From assembly GCF_000422425.1 (NCBI RefSeq), contig NZ_KE383833.1, positions 1 through 63,291 on the forward strand: DNA of 63,291 nucleotides, read 5' to 3'. The stretch is from Oceanospirillum beijerinckii DSM 7166. GTDB lineage: Bacteria; Pseudomonadota; Gammaproteobacteria; Pseudomonadales; Halomonadaceae. Positions 10,117 through 19,787 of the stretch are shown here, piece after piece; the first letter of the stretch is position 1; the number at the start of each line of letters is the position of its first letter. A program made the position numbers and the translations under genes. The notes beneath the pieces were generated by a model. The model was given only the letters and a program-made list of their open reading frames with translations, made no database searches and was not told the origin of the DNA.

Positions 10117-11148
10117 TTACTTTGGATCGCTCTTACCGTCGTAACGTGTCTGCCAGGTCGCCAGGATCTCTTTACGCTTGCCTGCAGCCCATTCGAAGTT
10201 GTTGTTGATCATCAGCTCTTCAGCATTGCTTGGGTAGTGAGGGATTGGCTTAGCCACACCTGGGTAACCGACAACAGCGAAACTCTTGTTGTACATCTGG
10301 TTCGCTTGTTTAGTGATCGCGAAGTCCATCAGCTTCTGAGCGGCTTCCAGCTTATCCGTACCTTTTACGATAGCGGCCGCTTCCATATCCCAACCCAGGC
10401 CTTCCTGAGGGAATACCAGATCCAGCGGTGCACCTTTCTTCTTCAGGTTCGCACCTTTATATGCGAAGGAGATACCAATTGCCGTTTCACCTGCCGCAGC
10501 CAGCTTACATGGCTTGGAACCGGAGTGAGTGTAACGAGCGATGTTGTTGTGCAGACGGTCCATGTAGTCCCAACCCTTGTCTTCACCGAACATCTGCAAC
10601 CAGGACGATACGTCCAGGAAGCCAGTGCCGGAAGACGCTGGATTAGGCATGATCACATGACCTTTGTAGATTGGCTTAGTCAGATCTTCCCAGCTGGTTG
10701 GTTTTGGCAGACCATGCCTTTTCGCTTCAATCGTGTTGAAACACAGTGCGCCCATCCAAGCGTCCATTCCCACCCAAGATGGTGTTGCATCGTTATCACG
10801 GAACTTAGGAGACAGCTTTTCAACCCCTTGCGGTGCGTATGGCTGCAGCATGTTTTGCTCTTTCAGTACCAACAGGCTGGTCGCTGCCAGGCCCCATACC
10901 ACATCAGCCTGAGGATTATTCTTTTCAGCCAGCAGCTTGGCAGTTACGATACCGGTGGAGTCGCGAACCCACTTAATTTTGATATCCGGGTATTGCTTGT
11001 TGAACCCTTTTGCATAGGGTTTTAACTGCTCTGTTTCCAGCGCGGTGTAAACTTTCAGCTCGGTTTGAGCTTGTGCAACAGAAGCTGCTAATAGCAGCGA
11101 GCCCGTCAGGCCCAGAGAGATCTTCTTAATCAGGTTTACCGCTTTCAT
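10117..11148 (-). CDS. AEP ABC transporter periplasmic binding protein
   Basis: A 343-residue precursor with signal peptide LIKKISLGLTGSLLLAASVA and an AQA-type cleavage site before QTELKVYTALETEQL. The mature part is an Fe3+-type class-II binding fold (ALETEQLKPYAKGFNKQYP, then SGTGFLDVSSWLQMFGEDKG). The start at 11148 has GAGGA 8 nt before it; the longer frame (37 extra codons) runs through the operator and is rejected. It is first in the transporter operon, directly downstream of a palindromic operator at 11171-11186. Confidence 0.92.
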   Translation of the reverse strand: MKAVNLIKKISLGLTGSLLLAASVAQAQTELKVYTALETEQLKPYAKGFNKQYPDIKIKWVRDSTGIVTAKLLAEKNNPQADVVWGLAATSLLVLKEQNMLQPYAPQGVEKLSPKFRDNDATPSWVGMDAWMGALCFNTIEAKRHGLPKPTSWEDLTKPIYKGHVIMPNPASSGTGFLDVSSWLQMFGEDKGWDYMDRLHNNIARYTHSGSKPCKLAAAGETAIGISFAYKGANLKKKGAPLDLVFPQEGLGWDMEAAAIVKGTDKLEAAQKLMDFAITKQANQMYNKSFAVVGYPGVAKPIPHYPSNAEELMINNNFEWAAGKRKEILATWQTRYDGKSDPK

Positions 11149-11170
11149 CTGTAACGTCCTCAACATTGTA

Positions 11171-11186
11171 TTTGGTATATACCAAA
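11171..11186. promoter_or_regulatory. PhnR-type operator before the AEP transporter operon
   Basis: A perfect 16-bp palindrome TTTGGTATATACCAAA, 22 nt upstream of the binding-protein start. It shares the GGTATATACC core with the sites at 6633 and 12628. Confidence 0.78.
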
Positions 11187-11345
11187 AACTAACAAGCAAA
11201 TATTTCAATTCGATTAACAAAACATGAATGGAGAATGAAAACTTTATGGCGGCTACCATCCTCCGAGTCAGAATGGCTACAGCACTTCTCCCTTTACGTG
11301 CTTTAACTTATTGCCAATACTGTTTTTTTTTAGATGACCTCAGGA

Positions 11346-12614
11346 CTAACCACTGCGTTTACCACAACGAGCCAGTGCACATTGCCGTTGAAAATTTTCA
11401 TCCAGAGGATCAATAGCACCGAAACGCTCTATCGCTAAGGGCGTGAGATCGGTATAGGCCTGCTGACCCAAAGCCAACTCCGACACTAAACGTCCCATAC
11501 CACCGGACATGCCGATCCCTCCGCCGGAGCAACCTGTCATAGCAATAAAGCCCTCTAACAGCATCTTGCCTTGGCTATCTTTCAGGAAACCAATTAATGG
11601 TGCGCCATCCGGGGTATAGCTGGAGATGCTGGAGATATAATGCTCAATGCCGGTTTGGTTCAGACCAGGAAAAAAACGACTAAGAGCCTCATAACCGTCT
11701 TCTAACGCTTCCCAACCCTGTTCATCCTGACCAAAGCTAAAACCCGCCAGATCTTGCGGCAGCTTGTCCGGGCTGGCGTATATTGGGTGATAATCCCGTA
11801 GACCAAACAGCAGATGACCCACCTCTGGGCGGGCATAAGCTCTGGCATCGGGCAGAGTCACCATCGGGGAATCTTTAGGTACGCTATCAAGCGCTTCGGT
11901 GATCCAGTAATGACTGCGTACCGGAGCCATTGCCAGGTTAATACCCACCTGACGGGCCAGCATGGTAGACCAAGGGCCTGCGGCATCAATCACAACATCA
12001 GCAAAGACTTGCTCACCGTTTGCCAGCTCAATACCCATCACTTTGTCGCCTTGCTGCAGGATTTTCTCAACCCGACAATTCTGGTGAATTTCCAGACTGG
12101 AGCTACTCTCTGGCTGACGGGTTAACGTCTTAGCACCCTGAGCATAAGCAATGGCTAACTGGTAGGGATCGATAAAACCATCATCAGGCAGCAAAGCAGC
12201 CAGGGTATCTTCCGGCAGATCCAACCAGGGACATAGCTCCATTACCTGATGGGACGATAACCAATCCACACGCAGATTTTGCTGAGCGGCAATCTGAGCC
12301 ATCTGCTCAACCTGCTGGCGGGATTCAGGCTCGGAGCCCAAATGCAAACTACCCACTGGGTTATAAGGCAGTTTCTGACCTAATAGCTGATCCAGTTCTT
12401 CAATCGCGGTAAAGGTTTCCCGCACCAGATCGGCAATCACGGTTTTCTGACGGGCACGGGTCAGCAGAGCTGCGGCATAACTGGTCGTTGCTGCTGCCAG
12501 AGTATTGCTCTCAAACAGGGTAATCTGACAATTCGGCTGCTTGCTTAGCGCATAAGCTGCGGAGCAACCTAAAATACCGCCACCGATAATAATAATCTTG
12601 CGTTGATCAGACAT
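11346..12614 (-). CDS. FAD-dependent amine oxidoreductase of the phosphonate cluster
   Basis: A 422-residue DAO-family flavoprotein. The N-terminal FAD motif is IIIIGGGILGCSAAYAL, followed by the glycine-oxidase-like TTSYAAALLTRARQKT, and the C-terminal FAD-contact loop is GFIAMTGCSGGGIGMSGGMG. Its start carries a GAGAG site and lies just below a perfect 22-bp operator shared with the phn genes. FAD oxidoreductases beside phnW/phnX have been reported to oxidise N-methyl-AEP, some also AEP, to phosphonoacetaldehyde (Zangelmi and colleagues, 2023). That substrate is inferred here from context. Sarcosine or glycine oxidase activity is the alternative. Confidence 0.82.
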   Translation of the reverse strand: MSDQRKIIIIGGGILGCSAAYALSKQPNCQITLFESNTLAAATTSYAAALLTRARQKTVIADLVRETFTAIEELDQLLGQKLPYNPVGSLHLGSEPESRQQVEQMAQIAAQQNLRVDWLSSHQVMELCPWLDLPEDTLAALLPDDGFIDPYQLAIAYAQGAKTLTRQPESSSSLEIHQNCRVEKILQQGDKVMGIELANGEQVFADVVIDAAGPWSTMLARQVGINLAMAPVRSHYWITEALDSVPKDSPMVTLPDARAYARPEVGHLLFGLRDYHPIYASPDKLPQDLAGFSFGQDEQGWEALEDGYEALSRFFPGLNQTGIEHYISSISSYTPDGAPLIGFLKDSQGKMLLEGFIAMTGCSGGGIGMSGGMGRLVSELALGQQAYTDLTPLAIERFGAIDPLDENFQRQCALARCGKRSG

Positions 12615-12627
12615 AATTCACTCTCGC

Positions 12628-12649
12628 CAATCTGGTATATACCAGATTG
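12628..12649. promoter_or_regulatory. PhnR-type operator before the FAD oxidoreductase gene
   Basis: A perfect 22-bp palindrome centred on CTGGTATATACCAG, 14 nt upstream of the oxidoreductase ATG and in the phnR-oxidoreductase gap. It is the longest of the four sites. Confidence 0.8.
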
Positions 12650-12801
12650 TAAAAAGATTTTATGTCATTTTCTTGACAGTTTTGCGACTAAGAGAAAGTT
12701 TTTGATAAAAACCAGAGTAGATTTAAATGGGCACAGGAGATTAAAAAGGGATAAGAACAACACAAAATGGATGAACACCATCTTGTGCTGTTCTACATAA
12801 A

Positions 12802-13533
12802 CTACAGACTTTTTGAACTTACTTGCACCACAACCTTCATAGCGTTGTGCAGCCAAAATTCTTCGTCGATCTCCAGAAACTCACCGTTTTGGTCGCGACA
12901 GACACGACGAATATAAAGCCCCGTTGAGCCGGTATTCACACCCAAAGCTTCAGCAACAGGTGCATCCAGTGTTTGCGGATAGATCTCCAGGTCTCGCTCT
13001 GCCGGGTCCAGTTGATATTCCGTACGCAATAGATGCCATAATGACTGATTCAGCGAATGTTGCAAAAGCCCCGGACAGTTTTTAGGATTCAGGTAGATCT
13101 TCTCGATCAGGCAAGGACGCTCATTAATGTAACGGCGACGTAAGATCTCATAAACAGGCGTACCGCGGGCAATACCACCAGCATCGGCCACCCAGTCTGG
13201 TACCTCAACCAGTGTTTTACTCAGTGTTTCGGTACGGGCACTAAACCCTTGCTCTTCCACATAACTGACAAAACCGATATCCCGACTTGGGTCGTAATTG
13301 ATACGCTGAGGAGTAACAAACCAGCCACGTCGATTAGAACGAAAAATCAGCCCTTCAGCCTCCAGCTGAACCAAAGCCTGGCGCGCCGTTACCCGGGTAA
13401 TACTAAATTGCTCAGACAGCTGTCGTTCCGCTGGTAACTTCTCATTAGCCTGCCAGATACCCGAGACAATTTTATCTGCTAACTCATCTCTTACCCGCAG
13501 ATAAACCGGACGCTTTTCCATGGTGTTCATCAT
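12802..13533 (-). CDS. phnR: GntR/UTRA-family regulator of AEP use
   Basis: A 243-residue regulator with an N-terminal GntR winged helix (PVYLRVRDELADKIVSG, then ITRVTARQALVQLEAEGLIF) and a C-terminal UTRA ligand-binding domain (VYEILRRRYINERPCLIEKI). PhnR proteins of this type control AEP genes. Its neighbours and the repeated palindromes make it the likely reader of the four operators. The start is uncertain: Met codons at 13533, 13530 and 13521 are all plausible, none with a strong ribosome site; the frame extends to 13614 but that part is not domain-like. Confidence 0.85.
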   Translation of the reverse strand: MMNTMEKRPVYLRVRDELADKIVSGIWQANEKLPAERQLSEQFSITRVTARQALVQLEAEGLIFRSNRRGWFVTPQRINYDPSRDIGFVSYVEEQGFSARTETLSKTLVEVPDWVADAGGIARGTPVYEILRRRYINERPCLIEKIYLNPKNCPGLLQHSLNQSLWHLLRTEYQLDPAERDLEIYPQTLDAPVAEALGVNTGSTGLYIRRVCRDQNGEFLEIDEEFWLHNAMKVVVQVSSKSL

Positions 13534-13833
13534 TACTGATCCGAAAAACCCTTTAAGATTGGTGTATATGGTATGACTTTGCTGTGACATTGCCATGACA
13601 CTATAGCAGTACAAAGCGCTAACTGATTGATATCATGGAAAAACCAAGAGAATTAATCAAATGAGCGCGGATAGATTATAGATAAATCAAGTACTCTGTA
13701 TACAGCTGCCTTTTGGCCCTGAAGCATAAGGTGAAATGAAAGAAGATAGAGCATCTGAATGCAACAAGCCCCACTATCAGGGATAGCAGGGCTTGAAACA
13801 GCTTTAAGCAAATGAAAAGAGTGCCTCAATGGG
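13534..13833. other. Intergenic region between phnR and the MCP gene
   Basis: 300 nt containing the presumed phnR promoter and the hairpin at 13765-13795. A weak operator-like string TGGTGTATATGG occurs near 13560. Confidence 0.45.
13765..13795 (-). terminator. Hairpin downstream of the MCP gene
   Basis: Outer arms CAAGCCC/GGGCTTG and inner arms CTATC/GATAG form a strong stem 39 nt after the MCP stop. There is no proper U-tract, so termination is only probable. Confidence 0.5.
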
Positions 13834-15390
13834 TTATCGGGCAATACTCTGCATAATTAGTTTCACGTTATTAATCAGGTTATTAGACGCTTCTTTGGTG
13901 CGAATCGAAGACTCAGTTGCTTCTGCCGCTGCAGCATTTACAGAATCCAGATTGTTACGAATCTCTTCTGATGCCGCACTTTGCTCTGTGGCTGCGGCTG
14001 CAATCATCTGACTCATGTCTGTGATGGACTGCATGGTGCTGCTGATGGCATCCAGAGTTTCACCGGCCACTTGTGCCTGCTCGACACAGCCTTTCGCACT
14101 TTGCTGACTGGACCTCATCACCTTAACGACCTCTTCAGTCTCTTTCTTCAGACGTTCCAATGTGCCATAGATTTCACCGGTCGAATCCTGTGTGCGTTGT
14201 GCCAGTGTACGCACTTCATCCGCGCCCACTGCAAAACCACGGCCTTGTTCGCCAGCACGGGCAGCCTCAATCGCAGCATTCAGCGCAAGTAAATTGGTTT
14301 GATCTGCAATCTCAGTAATCACACTGATGGCAGAGGAGATATCGTCCGTTGCCTGATGCAGGCTGGTTACCTGAGTGGAAGCACTTTCAATCGCAGAAGC
14401 CAACTCATTGATCGCATTAGCAGTATCGCTTACCACTGCTTTACCCTGATGAGCCAGCTCATTAGCCTGATGAGTGGCATCGGATGCACTATTGGCATTT
14501 TGTGCCACATCATCAATGGCACCGGACAATTCACTGATGACTGTAGCGATCTGCTCAACCTCAGCAGCCTGGCGGTTAATGGCTTCAGATGCATGATCGG
14601 CAATACGAGTGGTTTCATCGCCTAAGGCATAAAGCTCAGTCGCCGAGTGACTGATACGTGTAGTCATAGCTCGGACATTAGCTTCACGCATCACGGCTGC
14701 AAGATACAACTGACCGGCTTCAGCAGTACAGTTACCGTACATCTCTTTTAGCAACTCACTGTCTACATAATCTTTGGCTCGACGAGTTGCCATTTTCAAA
14801 GGGCGCAGGAAGAAATTCACCAACAGAATAGCAAAGACGGATATCATGGCTGATATGCCGAAAACGACTTCGTGTGATAGTTTGAAGATCCAATCGATAG
14901 CAGCTGGCAACAAAGCTGCTAACAGGGCAATAATCGGCATACTGACTGATAAGTTAACGTCATAAATACTAAAACGTTTTTTACCAGAGTTAACACGCTG
15001 GTAGATCTCTTCAGCACGACGAACCTGGTTTGCTTTTGGCTTGGAGCGTACGGATTGGTAGCCAATAACTTGACCACTTTCCAGAATGGGAGTCACAAAT
15101 GCATTGACCCAGTAATGATCACCATTACTACAACGGTTTTTTACGATACCCATCCAAGGTTTGCCTTTTTGCAGTGTCTTCCACATGTCAGCAAACACAG
15201 GCGGTGGTACATCCGGATGGCGAACCATATTGTGGGGTTGTCCCATCAACTCTTCACGAGTGAAGCCGGAAACATCCACAAAAGCATCGTTTACGAAGGT
15301 AATTTGCCCTTTCAGATTGGTGGTCGACACCAGAGGCACATTATCAGGGTATGATCTTTCAACCTGGGTGACTGGCAGGTTTTTTTTCAT
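13834..15390 (-). CDS. Aer-like methyl-accepting chemotaxis protein (PAS sensor)
   Basis: A 518-residue chemoreceptor without a periplasmic domain. Residues 20-115 are a PAS domain ([21 protein letters not shown], later [18 protein letters not shown]) of the type that binds FAD in Aer. Two membrane helices lie around 150-195. The rest is the coiled-coil signalling domain with its hairpin tip [20 protein letters not shown]. The likely role is redox or energy taxis. The usual tip sequence FAVVADEVR reads [15 protein letters not shown] site precedes the ATG. Confidence 0.9.
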   Translation of the reverse strand: MKKNLPVTQVERSYPDNVPLVSTTNLKGQITFVNDAFVDVSGFTREELMGQPHNMVRHPDVPPPVFADMWKTLQKGKPWMGIVKNRCSNGDHYWVNAFVTPILESGQVIGYQSVRSKPKANQVRRAEEIYQRVNSGKKRFSIYDVNLSVSMPIIALLAALLPAAIDWIFKLSHEVVFGISAMISVFAILLVNFFLRPLKMATRRAKDYVDSELLKEMYGNCTAEAGQLYLAAVMREANVRAMTTRISHSATELYALGDETTRIADHASEAINRQAAEVEQIATVISELSGAIDDVAQNANSASDATHQANELAHQGKAVVSDTANAINELASAIESASTQVTSLHQATDDISSAISVITEIADQTNLLALNAAIEAARAGEQGRGFAVGADEVRTLAQRTQDSTGEIYGTLERLKKETEEVVKVMRSSQQSAKGCVEQAQVAGETLDAISSTMQSITDMSQMIAAAATEQSAASEEIRNNLDSVNAAAAEATESSIRTKEASNNLINNVKLIMQSIAR

Positions 15391-15920
15391 AATTGAGACT
15401 TCCTGTTACTCAAAAAATACCTGATCCGCATAACATAGCAGATAAGGTTGATTGCGACGTTTTCTATTGCTCCCGGAAAGGGCTATCGACAGCCGACAAC
15501 GTGCAAATCACGGGACAAAACCACATTGTCCGTAATTCATCAACAACCTATGGAAGCAACTTACTTATCATTTTTATAGTGAAAGCATAACAAAATGTTA
15601 CATTTTGTAAATATTCTACTTTTTTTATCTGGGTTAGTCATCAGAAAAAGATGTAACTAAATGAGAAGTTTTACAAGAAATAACTCGTCCTAAGTCTGCG
15701 CACAAAAAGTGCTATCGGCAAGTTTTTTTGAGCTGGTAAATAAGAGTAAAAGATCGAGACTTTGATGGTTTTAGCTGGATATAACAGCCAAATCGACGAG
15801 AAAACCTGCTATTTTTTAGCCTTGCTTGACACTTAACCTGCTTTTCATTTAATTAAAGTTCACATGTGTTATGCTGGGCCTCTAAGCTAATTAAAACTTC
15901 ATAGCTAAGAGATGTTATTC
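15391..15920. other. Divergent intergenic region, MCP/slyD
   Basis: About 530 nt, AT-rich. It holds the slyD promoter (15826-15855) and a 7-bp dyad CAAAATG-TTA-CATTTTG at 15591-15607 that could be an operator. No gene is supported. Confidence 0.5.
15826..15855 (+). promoter_or_regulatory. Sigma-70 promoter of slyD
   Basis: TTGACA at 15826-15831 is followed after 18 nt by TAATTA at 15850-15855, about 65 nt upstream of the chosen slyD start. Confidence 0.6.
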
Positions 15921-16406
15921 ATGCAAATTCAAGACAATGCCGTTGCATCTATTCATTACACCTTGACCAATGAAGCGGGTGACACCATTGACAGCTCCGA
16001 AGGTGCCGAGCCATTAGCATATCTGCACGGCGCTGCGAACATTATTCCTGGACTGGAAAATGCTCTGCTGGGCAAAACCGTTGGTGACAAGCTGAATGTA
16101 CAAGTCTCTCCTGAAGACGGGTACGGCGAACACGTCGCTGAGCTGGTTCAACAAGTGCCTCAGGAGATGTTCCAAGGTGTTGATCAGGTTGAGATTGGTA
16201 TGGAATTCCATGCTGAATCCAATACAGGTCAACCCATCGCAGTTACCGTAACAGAAGTAAAAGAGGGTATGGTGACGATTGATGCCAACCACCCTCTGGC
16301 TGGTGTTACCCTAAACTTTGACGTTGAAATCGTTGAAGTGCGCGAAGCAACTGCCGAGGAGCAGGAGCACGGTCATGCCCACGGTGCGGGTGGCCATCAC
16401 CACTAA
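15921..16406 (+). CDS. slyD: FKBP-type peptidyl-prolyl isomerase SlyD
   Basis: A 161-residue cytosolic prolyl isomerase/chaperone. The FKBP half (VASIHYTLTNEAGDTIDSS, YLHGAANIIPGLENALLGK) is interrupted by the insert-in-flap chaperone domain, then returns as NHPLAGVTLNFDVEIVEV. The His-rich tail GHAHGAGGHHH is the Ni/metal-binding end typical of SlyD. The ATG at 15921 is favoured over the one at 15912 because AAGAG is correctly spaced only for the former. Confidence 0.93.
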   Translation: MQIQDNAVASIHYTLTNEAGDTIDSSEGAEPLAYLHGAANIIPGLENALLGKTVGDKLNVQVSPEDGYGEHVAELVQQVPQEMFQGVDQVEIGMEFHAESNTGQPIAVTVTEVKEGMVTIDANHPLAGVTLNFDVEIVEVREATAEEQEHGHAHGAGGHHH

Positions 16407-16751
16407 TCGCTGGCAGCATGCACCTGCGATGGCATCGTTCAAGATAGGAATATGATGCGACCGTGTTAGTAGGCAATAGCGATAAGATAATGCTTTAAAC
16501 GGATAGAAAGCTTTCCTGCTCATTTCAGAATGAGTGGTGCGACTCAGGGAAGAAGAAAAAACGGCATTATCAAAATACCGGTGCCCAGTGACTCTCACGA
16601 GAACTGTGTTCAGGTGGAAAAATCCCGCGTATCTCAGATAATTAAGAAACGCGGGATTTTTTTATGTCACCGGATCAACTTTATCGGGTGACATTGTTTC
16701 TGGATACAACCTTTAAGCCTTATTGGATTCAAGTAATCAGTGCAATCCACT
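16407..16751. other. Intergenic region between slyD and pepN
   Basis: About 345 nt between convergent genes. The only feature is the terminator at 16619-16663. Confidence 0.5.
16619..16663. terminator. Bidirectional terminator between slyD and pepN
   Basis: A perfect 10-bp stem AATCCCGCGT/ACGCGGGATT with seven T on the plus side and five on the minus side, between convergent genes. Confidence 0.85.
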
Positions 16752-19403
16752 TTAAGGCAACGCCTTAGAAACCACTTCAAACAGATCTTTCGACAGGTCG
16801 GCTTCTGCAATGCGCTTAAGCTCAGCCTGCATCAATTGCTGACGTTGCTCGTCAAACTTCTGCCAGCGTGTCAGCGGCGTAATCAAACGAGATGCGATCT
16901 GCGGATTCATCCGGTCCAGCTCCAGCACTACATCTGCCAGGAAACGATAGCTGTGACCGTCCAGACTATGGAAATTAACCCGGTTCTGGTTGCAGTACAC
17001 ACCAATCAATGAACGCACTTTGTTCGGGTTCTTCAGGCTGAAAGCATTATGCTCCATCAGAGCCTTAACCCGTGCCAGCGCATCAGGGTGCGGTCGACTG
17101 GCCTGAACCTGGAACCACTGATCCATCACCAGAGCATCCTGTTGCCATTCCTGCTCAAACTTATCCAGCGCCGCTTTGGCCTTATCATCCTGATTGGAGT
17201 GCACCAGTTGTACCAGAGCTGCCTGCACATCTGTCATATTATCTGAGCGTTCAAATTGCTGCCAGCAGGACGCCACGATATCGGAATGTTCCAGCACCAT
17301 AAGGTAGGACAAGCAGGTATTTTTCAGGCAACGTTTACCGATATCTTTCGCAGTAGGACGATAGTCGCCAGGCAGCTGATTTTCTGTCAGACACTGCCTT
17401 AATTCAGCCTCCAAAGCTTTAGCCAGTGTTTTACGTGCCAACTTGCGACAAGCGTGAATGGCATCTACCGGCACCACTGCATATTGCTCACCGATATAAG
17501 CTTCACTGGGCAGTGCCAGCATCGCGGCCAGAATGGCAGGAGACAGTTGAGCATTAAACAGACTGCGATAAGCCTCTACCAGAGTTGAGCCTAGTTCCGG
17601 CACGTGACCGGCTTCAAATTGACAAATCATCGCTTTCAAAGCATCTAACGCTAAACGTTGACCTGCATCCCAACGGTTAAAGCCATCGCTGTCGTGACGC
17701 ATCAGGTGCAGCAGTTGCTCCTGACTATAGGCAAAGTCCAGTTTTACCGGCGCAGAGAAACCTCTTAGCAATGACGGCACAGGTGCGTTGGTGATCTGAT
17801 CAAAAACAAAAGTCTGTTCTGCTGCTCTCAGGTGCAATACCCGGCTGTTATCACCCTGCTCACCAGAGGCCTCCCCTTCTGACAGAATCAGTGGCAGGTC
17901 ACTGCCCTGGGCATCTAAGAGACCGACTTTCACCGGGATATGCAATGGCAGCTTCTCTTCCTGGCCTTTAGTCGCTGGTGTGCTCTGTTTGATGGTCAGA
18001 CGATACTGTTGTGAGTCTGAATCATAAGCATCGCTCACGCTAAGCTCCGGCGTACCGGCCTGACTGTACCAGCGCATAAACTGAGAGAAATCGATACCAG
18101 ACACATCAGCCATAGCTGCGACAAAATCCTCTACCGTTACCGCCTGACCATCATGACGCTCAAAGTAGAGATCACTGCCCTTACGGAACAGATCTGGGCC
18201 CAGCAGATTGGCGATCATACGCACAATTTCCGCCCCCTTCTCATAAATGGTCAGAGTGTAAAAATTAGAGATTTCAATAAAGTGATCGGGACGCACCGGG
18301 TGTGCCGTAGGCCCCGCATCTTCGGCAAACTGAGCCGTACGCAACATGGCAACATCTTCAATACGTTTCACTGCCGCATCATTCAGATCTGCGGAAAAAC
18401 TCTGGTCACGAAAAACCGTAAAACCTTCTTTCAGAGACAGTTGGAACCAATCTCGACAGGTGACCCGGTTACCGGACCAGTTATGGAAGTATTCGTGTGC
18501 CACTACCGCTTCAATGCGCTGGAAAGCGCCATCGGTTGCCGTATCAGGGCGGGCCAGTACGCAGGAGGAATTAAAGATATTTAAGCCCTTGTTCTCCATC
18601 GCACCCATATTAAAGTCATTCACCGCCACGATCATATAGATATCCAGATCGTATTCACGACCATAGACTTCTTCGTCCCATTTCATCGCCGCTTTTAGCG
18701 AGCCCATGGCATGATCACACTTAGTGATATTCTCCGGCTCTACCCATATCTCCAGTGCGACCTCACGCCCCGTCATCGTAGTGAAACTGTCTTTCACTAC
18801 CTGCAGATCACCTGCGACCAATGCAAATAGGTAAGCGGGCTTGCGGAACGGGTCCAGCCAGGTAACAAAATGTCGGTTGTTATCCAGTTCACCGCGTTCG
18901 ATAGGATTACCGTTAGATAATAGAACCGGATACTCATCCTTATCCGCAATCACCTTGGTGGTAAACGCTGCCATCACATCCGGACGGTCCGGGTAATAAG
19001 TGATCTTACGAAAGCCTTCAGCCTCACACTGGGTGCAAAACATGGTATTGGAGCGATATAGCCCCTCCAGTGAAGTATTATTGGCCGGATCAATCTCTAC
19101 TTCTGCTTCCAGGACAAATTCATCAGGAACCTTGGGGATCACCAGCAGCTCGTCACTGATCAGATACTCATTGTCGTTCAAAGTACCGCCATCAATATTC
19201 AGACTGATCAGTTTCAAATCACTTCCGTGCAACTCAAGCGGCAAATCGACTTCACGCTCTGGATTGCGCTTAAAGCTTATTTTAGAGTGCACCCGGGTTT
19301 GATTCGCAGACAGATCGAAACAGAGTTCCACTTGCTCAACCCAGAACGCAGGGGCCAGATAATCTTTCAGGTAGATCACACTATTGGATGGTTGCATCGT
19401 CAT
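16752..19403 (-). CDS. pepN: Aminopeptidase N
   Basis: An 883-residue M1 zinc aminopeptidase that removes N-terminal residues from cytosolic peptides. The substrate motif GAMEN is at 267-271, the zinc motif HEYFH at 303-307 and the third ligand Glu326 in SLKEGFTVF. Length and the C-terminal alpha-helical region match the E. coli-type PepN. It is monocistronic and convergent with slyD. Confidence 0.96.
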   Translation of the reverse strand: MTMQPSNSVIYLKDYLAPAFWVEQVELCFDLSANQTRVHSKISFKRNPEREVDLPLELHGSDLKLISLNIDGGTLNDNEYLISDELLVIPKVPDEFVLEAEVEIDPANNTSLEGLYRSNTMFCTQCEAEGFRKITYYPDRPDVMAAFTTKVIADKDEYPVLLSNGNPIERGELDNNRHFVTWLDPFRKPAYLFALVAGDLQVVKDSFTTMTGREVALEIWVEPENITKCDHAMGSLKAAMKWDEEVYGREYDLDIYMIVAVNDFNMGAMENKGLNIFNSSCVLARPDTATDGAFQRIEAVVAHEYFHNWSGNRVTCRDWFQLSLKEGFTVFRDQSFSADLNDAAVKRIEDVAMLRTAQFAEDAGPTAHPVRPDHFIEISNFYTLTIYEKGAEIVRMIANLLGPDLFRKGSDLYFERHDGQAVTVEDFVAAMADVSGIDFSQFMRWYSQAGTPELSVSDAYDSDSQQYRLTIKQSTPATKGQEEKLPLHIPVKVGLLDAQGSDLPLILSEGEASGEQGDNSRVLHLRAAEQTFVFDQITNAPVPSLLRGFSAPVKLDFAYSQEQLLHLMRHDSDGFNRWDAGQRLALDALKAMICQFEAGHVPELGSTLVEAYRSLFNAQLSPAILAAMLALPSEAYIGEQYAVVPVDAIHACRKLARKTLAKALEAELRQCLTENQLPGDYRPTAKDIGKRCLKNTCLSYLMVLEHSDIVASCWQQFERSDNMTDVQAALVQLVHSNQDDKAKAALDKFEQEWQQDALVMDQWFQVQASRPHPDALARVKALMEHNAFSLKNPNKVRSLIGVYCNQNRVNFHSLDGHSYRFLADVVLELDRMNPQIASRLITPLTRWQKFDEQRQQLMQAELKRIAEADLSKDLFEVVSKALP

Positions 19404-19787
19404 AACATACTCAAACTTAAATAATTCACTTTGACTAAACCCTTTTTAGCCGTGCAACTTTGGCACCCTGCACTCAAGCAAAATAATTGCAGTGTTATAT
19501 CAGGGTAGCCTATAACAATTTCCGCTTCCTAATCTCTTGTGATGCCACTGAGCACTCTCACCCCGGAAACCGGCCAAAAAAACTGGACTTATATGTTGGA
19601 ATACTTAACCTATTCTATATTAATAAAGACCGTGACTGTCTTATGATGACTACAGCCAGATTGGTATATGTGTTTTTTAAAGCCAGACACTACAGGAAAC
19701 CCTATCATTATAAAGCATCATATGTTATCCATGTTATATCTGAATAAAACGACAATACTCGCAGTTTAAAGAGATCTTATTACCTAT
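19404..19787. other. Divergent intergenic region, pepN/diguanylate cyclase-phosphodiesterase
   Basis: 384 nt that should hold both promoters. No conserved signal was identified. Confidence 0.4.

Noticed and set aside
13556-13580. Fifth PhnR operator upstream of phnR
   Set aside because: TGGTGTATATGG keeps only one good arm and lacks the palindrome.
16311-16598. A 95-codon minus-strand frame over the end of slyD
   Set aside because: It overlaps a conserved gene, lacks a ribosome site and family features.
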